DNA from: Diaphorobacter sp. HDW4A
GTDB taxonomy: Bacteria > Pseudomonadota > Gammaproteobacteria > Burkholderiales > Burkholderiaceae_C
Reading direction: 5' to 3'
Length of the DNA: 64,000 bases
Assembly: GCF_011305995.1 (NCBI RefSeq)
Contig: NZ_CP049910.1
Coordinates: 1,798,001 to 1,862,000 of the forward strand
Numbering within the stretch: the first letter of the stretch is position 1; each line of letters begins with the position of its first letter. Shown here piece by piece: positions 61,979 to 64,000 of the stretch. The notes beneath the pieces were generated by a model. That model was not told where the DNA came from and searched no databases. It saw only the letters and a list, made by a program, of their open reading frames with translations. The translations under genes were made by a program, and so were the position numbers.

Positions 61979-64000
61979 GAAGAGGCTTGCTCCAGCAGGG
62001 CGATCACGCGCAGCGGCGTCATCGGAAGGCGGGTGATGGGGTGTGCAAGCGCCGCACTGAGCGCGTTGGCGATGGCGGGCACAGCGAAGTTCACGCTGAT
62101 CTCGCCTGCGCCGCGCGGGCCTATGGGATCGTCGGGTGGCAGATTCTCGATGGCGATGAGGTCCATGCGCGGCGCGTCCATGATCGATGGAACGAAATAG
62201 GCGTCGAGATTGCGTGCGGTGTAGTGGCCGTCTTCGCATTCGAGCTCCTCCAGCAGGCTCATGCCGAGACCCATGACCGCGCCGCCTTCCATCTGGCCGA
62301 GATAGCCTTGGGGTGAAGCGATGGGGCCGAGCGCCGTGCACATAGCAAGGTCCTGCACCCGCACCATGCCGCTCCAGGTGTCGATGCGGACCTGGGCGAT
62401 GGCCGCACAGGCGCCGAAGACGAAGTGCGTGTCGTGCGCGTTGACGCTTGGGTCTTCGGCATGCAAATCGATGGTGATGCAGGGGCGTTCATTGCCGAGC
62501 ACATGTGCCAGTTCGACAAGGCTTTTGGAGTCGCCACATTGCGCCCTTGCGCGCTCCAATCGTGCTTGCCATTCGGCTCTGACTTCAAGCAGCGCGCGCC
62601 AGACCAGCGTGGTCGCGCGTGATGCGGCGACCGGGCCGGAGTCTGGCGTGAAGGCGGTGTCGCCCAGCACCGGGCGCACGTCGTCCGGCGCGCAGGCCAG
62701 ATGCTGCACGCAGAGATTGCGGATGGCGCCGCAGAGGTTTTGGCCGAGCTCGGTGAAGCCGCAGCGCAGCTCGACCTTGCCGTCTTCGGCGAGCGCGAGC
62801 TGCATGCGGCTTTCGCTCGGCCCGCCTTTGCCGAAGCCATCACTGCGGTGGATCAGCGCAAGGCCGATGCCGTGCAAATAACGGCCATCGGCGCTGCGCC
62901 ATTGGTGCGGGCGTTGCCACAGCGGTTGCTGCATGGCGACGTCGAGCGCGCGCTGCGGGCCGTCGAACGCGACCAACTGCTGGCCCAGTGGGCCGGGCGC
63001 ATCGGGCGTTGCGAGGTTGAGTGCGCGGAAGGCGCCTGGCGACATCTGCGCGAGCGCGGCGAGGCGGTCCATGTGTTGCTCGAGCGCGAACTGCACCTGC
63101 ACGGCGCCAAAGCCGCGAAACGCGCCAGCGATGCCGTTGTTGGTGTAAGCGAGCCGCGCGTGAATCTGCACCGCCCGGTAGCGATACGGGCCGGGGGCAT
63201 GCTCGACGGCAGCATCCAGCACTTCGGGGCCATGCGTGGCGTAGGCGCCGGTGTCGGCGAGGATGTCGACTTGCTGGAACGTCAGTCGCCCCTCGGCATC
63301 GATGCCAGTGCGCATGCGGATGCGCATGGGATGGCGCTTGACGCCAAGGTCCACCGACTGCGGCCGGGTGAGGTGCAGGCGCACGGGGCGTTGCGTCTTC
63401 CATGCGAGCAGTGCCGCAATCGGCTGGATCGTGAGCTCGTCCTTGCCGCCATATGAGCCACCCACGGGCGTGCCCACGGCCTGCACCTTGTCGTGTGCGA
63501 GGCAGAGCATGTCGGCGATCACCTGCCGTTCGCGCGCGGGGTTGTGTCCGCCGAAGAACAGGCGCAGCCCGTCCGCGCCATCGGGCTCGGCCACGCAGCC
63601 CTCGGTTTCCAGATAGGTGTGCATCTGGCGCGGCGTGTGGTAGGTGTCTTCGAGCACATGCAGTGTGGTGGCCTGTGCGGCAAGGAGGTCGCCACGTTGA
63701 TGATCGATGCTGTGCAGCAGATTGCCGCCTACGTGCAGATGGGCCGCATCGGGCAGGTCGGCTGCCAGTGCGGATGCCATGTCGTCCACGAGGGGCAGCG
63801 CTTCATATTCCACGTGGATCAGCGCGAGCGCGGCGCTGGCGGTGGTCAGATCGACGGCGGCGACGGCTGCGACCGGATCACCCACGCAGCGCACCTTGTC
63901 CTTGCAGAGCGCGGGCCGGTCCACCTTGCGCAGGCCGTAGCTCGCGGTGCCGGGGATGTCGGCATGGGTGACGACCGCATGGACGCCGGGCAGGGCGGTG
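61975..64000 (-). CDS. Molybdenum hydroxylase large (molybdopterin) subunit, 5' part outside window
   Basis: About 674 C-terminal residues; the frame continues past the right edge (TALPGVHAVVTHADIPGT is the first legible part), so the N-terminus is missing. Markers: VGDPVAAVAAVDLTTASAAL, VGTPVGGSYGGKDELTIQP, NNGIAGAFRGFGAVQVQFALEQHMDRLA, and the C-terminal GPRGAGEISVNFAVPAIANALS with the probable catalytic Glu in GEIS. It oxidises or hydroxylates an unknown aldehyde or N-heterocycle. An internal GTG at 63924 is not a real start. First gene of the pair seen here. Confidence 0.93.
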   Translation of the reverse strand, partial: TALPGVHAVVTHADIPGTASYGLRKVDRPALCKDKVRCVGDPVAAVAAVDLTTASAALALIHVEYEALPLVDDMASALAADLPDAAHLHVGGNLLHSIDHQRGDLLAAQATTLHVLEDTYHTPRQMHTYLETEGCVAEPDGADGLRLFFGGHNPARERQVIADMLCLAHDKVQAVGTPVGGSYGGKDELTIQPIAALLAWKTQRPVRLHLTRPQSVDLGVKRHPMRIRMRTGIDAEGRLTFQQVDILADTGAYATHGPEVLDAAVEHAPGPYRYRAVQIHARLAYTNNGIAGAFRGFGAVQVQFALEQHMDRLAALAQMSPGAFRALNLATPDAPGPLGQQLVAFDGPQRALDVAMQQPLWQRPHQWRSADGRYLHGIGLALIHRSDGFGKGGPSESRMQLALAEDGKVELRCGFTELGQNLCGAIRNLCVQHLACAPDDVRPVLGDTAFTPDSGPVAASRATTLVWRALLEVRAEWQARLERARAQCGDSKSLVELAHVLGNERPCITIDLHAEDPSVNAHDTHFVFGACAAIAQVRIDTWSGMVRVQDLAMCTALGPIASPQGYLGQMEGGAVMGLGMSLLEELECEDGHYTARNLDAYFVPSIMDAPRMDLIAIENLPPDDPIGPRGAGEISVNFAVPAIANALSAALAHPITRLPMTPLRVIALLEQASS

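Noticed and set aside
63925..64000. Internal GTG at 63924 as the start of the molybdopterin subunit
   Set aside because: The frame continues upstream with sequence typical of the N-terminal domain, so the gene is cut by the window edge rather than starting here.

Overview
The window is a GC-rich chromosomal segment of a betaproteobacterium, most likely a member of the Comamonadaceae (Comamonas/Delftia/Diaphorobacter/Acidovorax type). The basis is high coding density with GC-rich third positions, three orphan Bug/TctC periplasmic receptors, many acyl-CoA genes, and a propionyl-CoA to methylmalonyl-CoA module. No rRNA, tRNA, CRISPR array, phage gene or transposase was recognised. The genus assignment is inference.

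Layout. 1-3.9 kb: glycine cleavage operon gcvT-gcvH-gcvP (minus strand, gcvP cut by the left edge) behind a tandem glycine riboswitch. 3.9-7 kb: a TRAP transporter dctP-dctQ-dctM with a repeat element between dctP and dctQ. 7.3-12 kb: Lrp/AsnC regulator, lysine permease lysP, and a LysR regulator divergent from a 14-TM MFS exporter. 11.9-14.7 kb: a three-gene ABC importer of the TrpXYZ-like family with an attenuator-like hairpin after its binding-protein gene. 15-16.7 kb: ETF-ubiquinone oxidoreductase. 17-21.7 kb: a PmrAB-like two-component system divergent from a PAP2 phosphatase/EptA pair, a lipid A modification locus. 21.8-26 kb: AhpD-like protein, DTW-domain tRNA modification enzyme, a zinc-ribbon/membrane gene split by an in-frame stop, and a long-chain acyl-CoA synthetase. 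26-34 kb: a GntR regulator divergent from methylmalonyl-CoA mutase, meaB, pccB and pccA, with a perfect palindrome in the promoter region. 34-42.5 kb: MFS transporter, a LysR-Bug-CaiB-crotonase cassette, TauE/SafE permease, a second copy of the repeat, a YdcF-like protein, a VOC protein resembling methylmalonyl-CoA epimerase, and a thioesterase. 42.7-43.8 kb: bioB. 43.8-47.9 kb: an archipelago of small stress-type genes (DUF883, PRC-barrel, CsbD, a triple-repeat periplasmic protein, two short proline-rich proteins, a glycine-zipper protein). 48.2-61.3 kb: a LysR gene followed by a 12-gene catabolic run (two Bug receptors, DUF35 + thiolase-like pair, CoA-transferase A/B, a paired acyl-CoA dehydrogenase, FadB-like fusion, thioesterase, CaiB, crotonase). 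61.5-64 kb: a molybdenum hydroxylase (2Fe-2S subunit and molybdopterin subunit, the latter cut by the right edge).

How it fits together: most of the window concerns uptake and CoA-dependent degradation of organic acids. Electrons from acyl-CoA dehydrogenases would reach the quinone pool through ETF-QO. Propionyl-CoA from odd-chain or branched acids would enter the citric acid cycle through PCC, epimerase and mutase. The 48-61 kb cluster is the best candidate for an unassigned pathway: its enzyme set resembles pimelate-type beta-oxidation combined with the DUF35/thiolase-like module known from steroid side-chain cleavage, but its substrate cannot be read from sequence. The most unusual non-coding structure is the 95-163 bp element with short terminal inverted repeats found at 5.8 and 40.5 kb.
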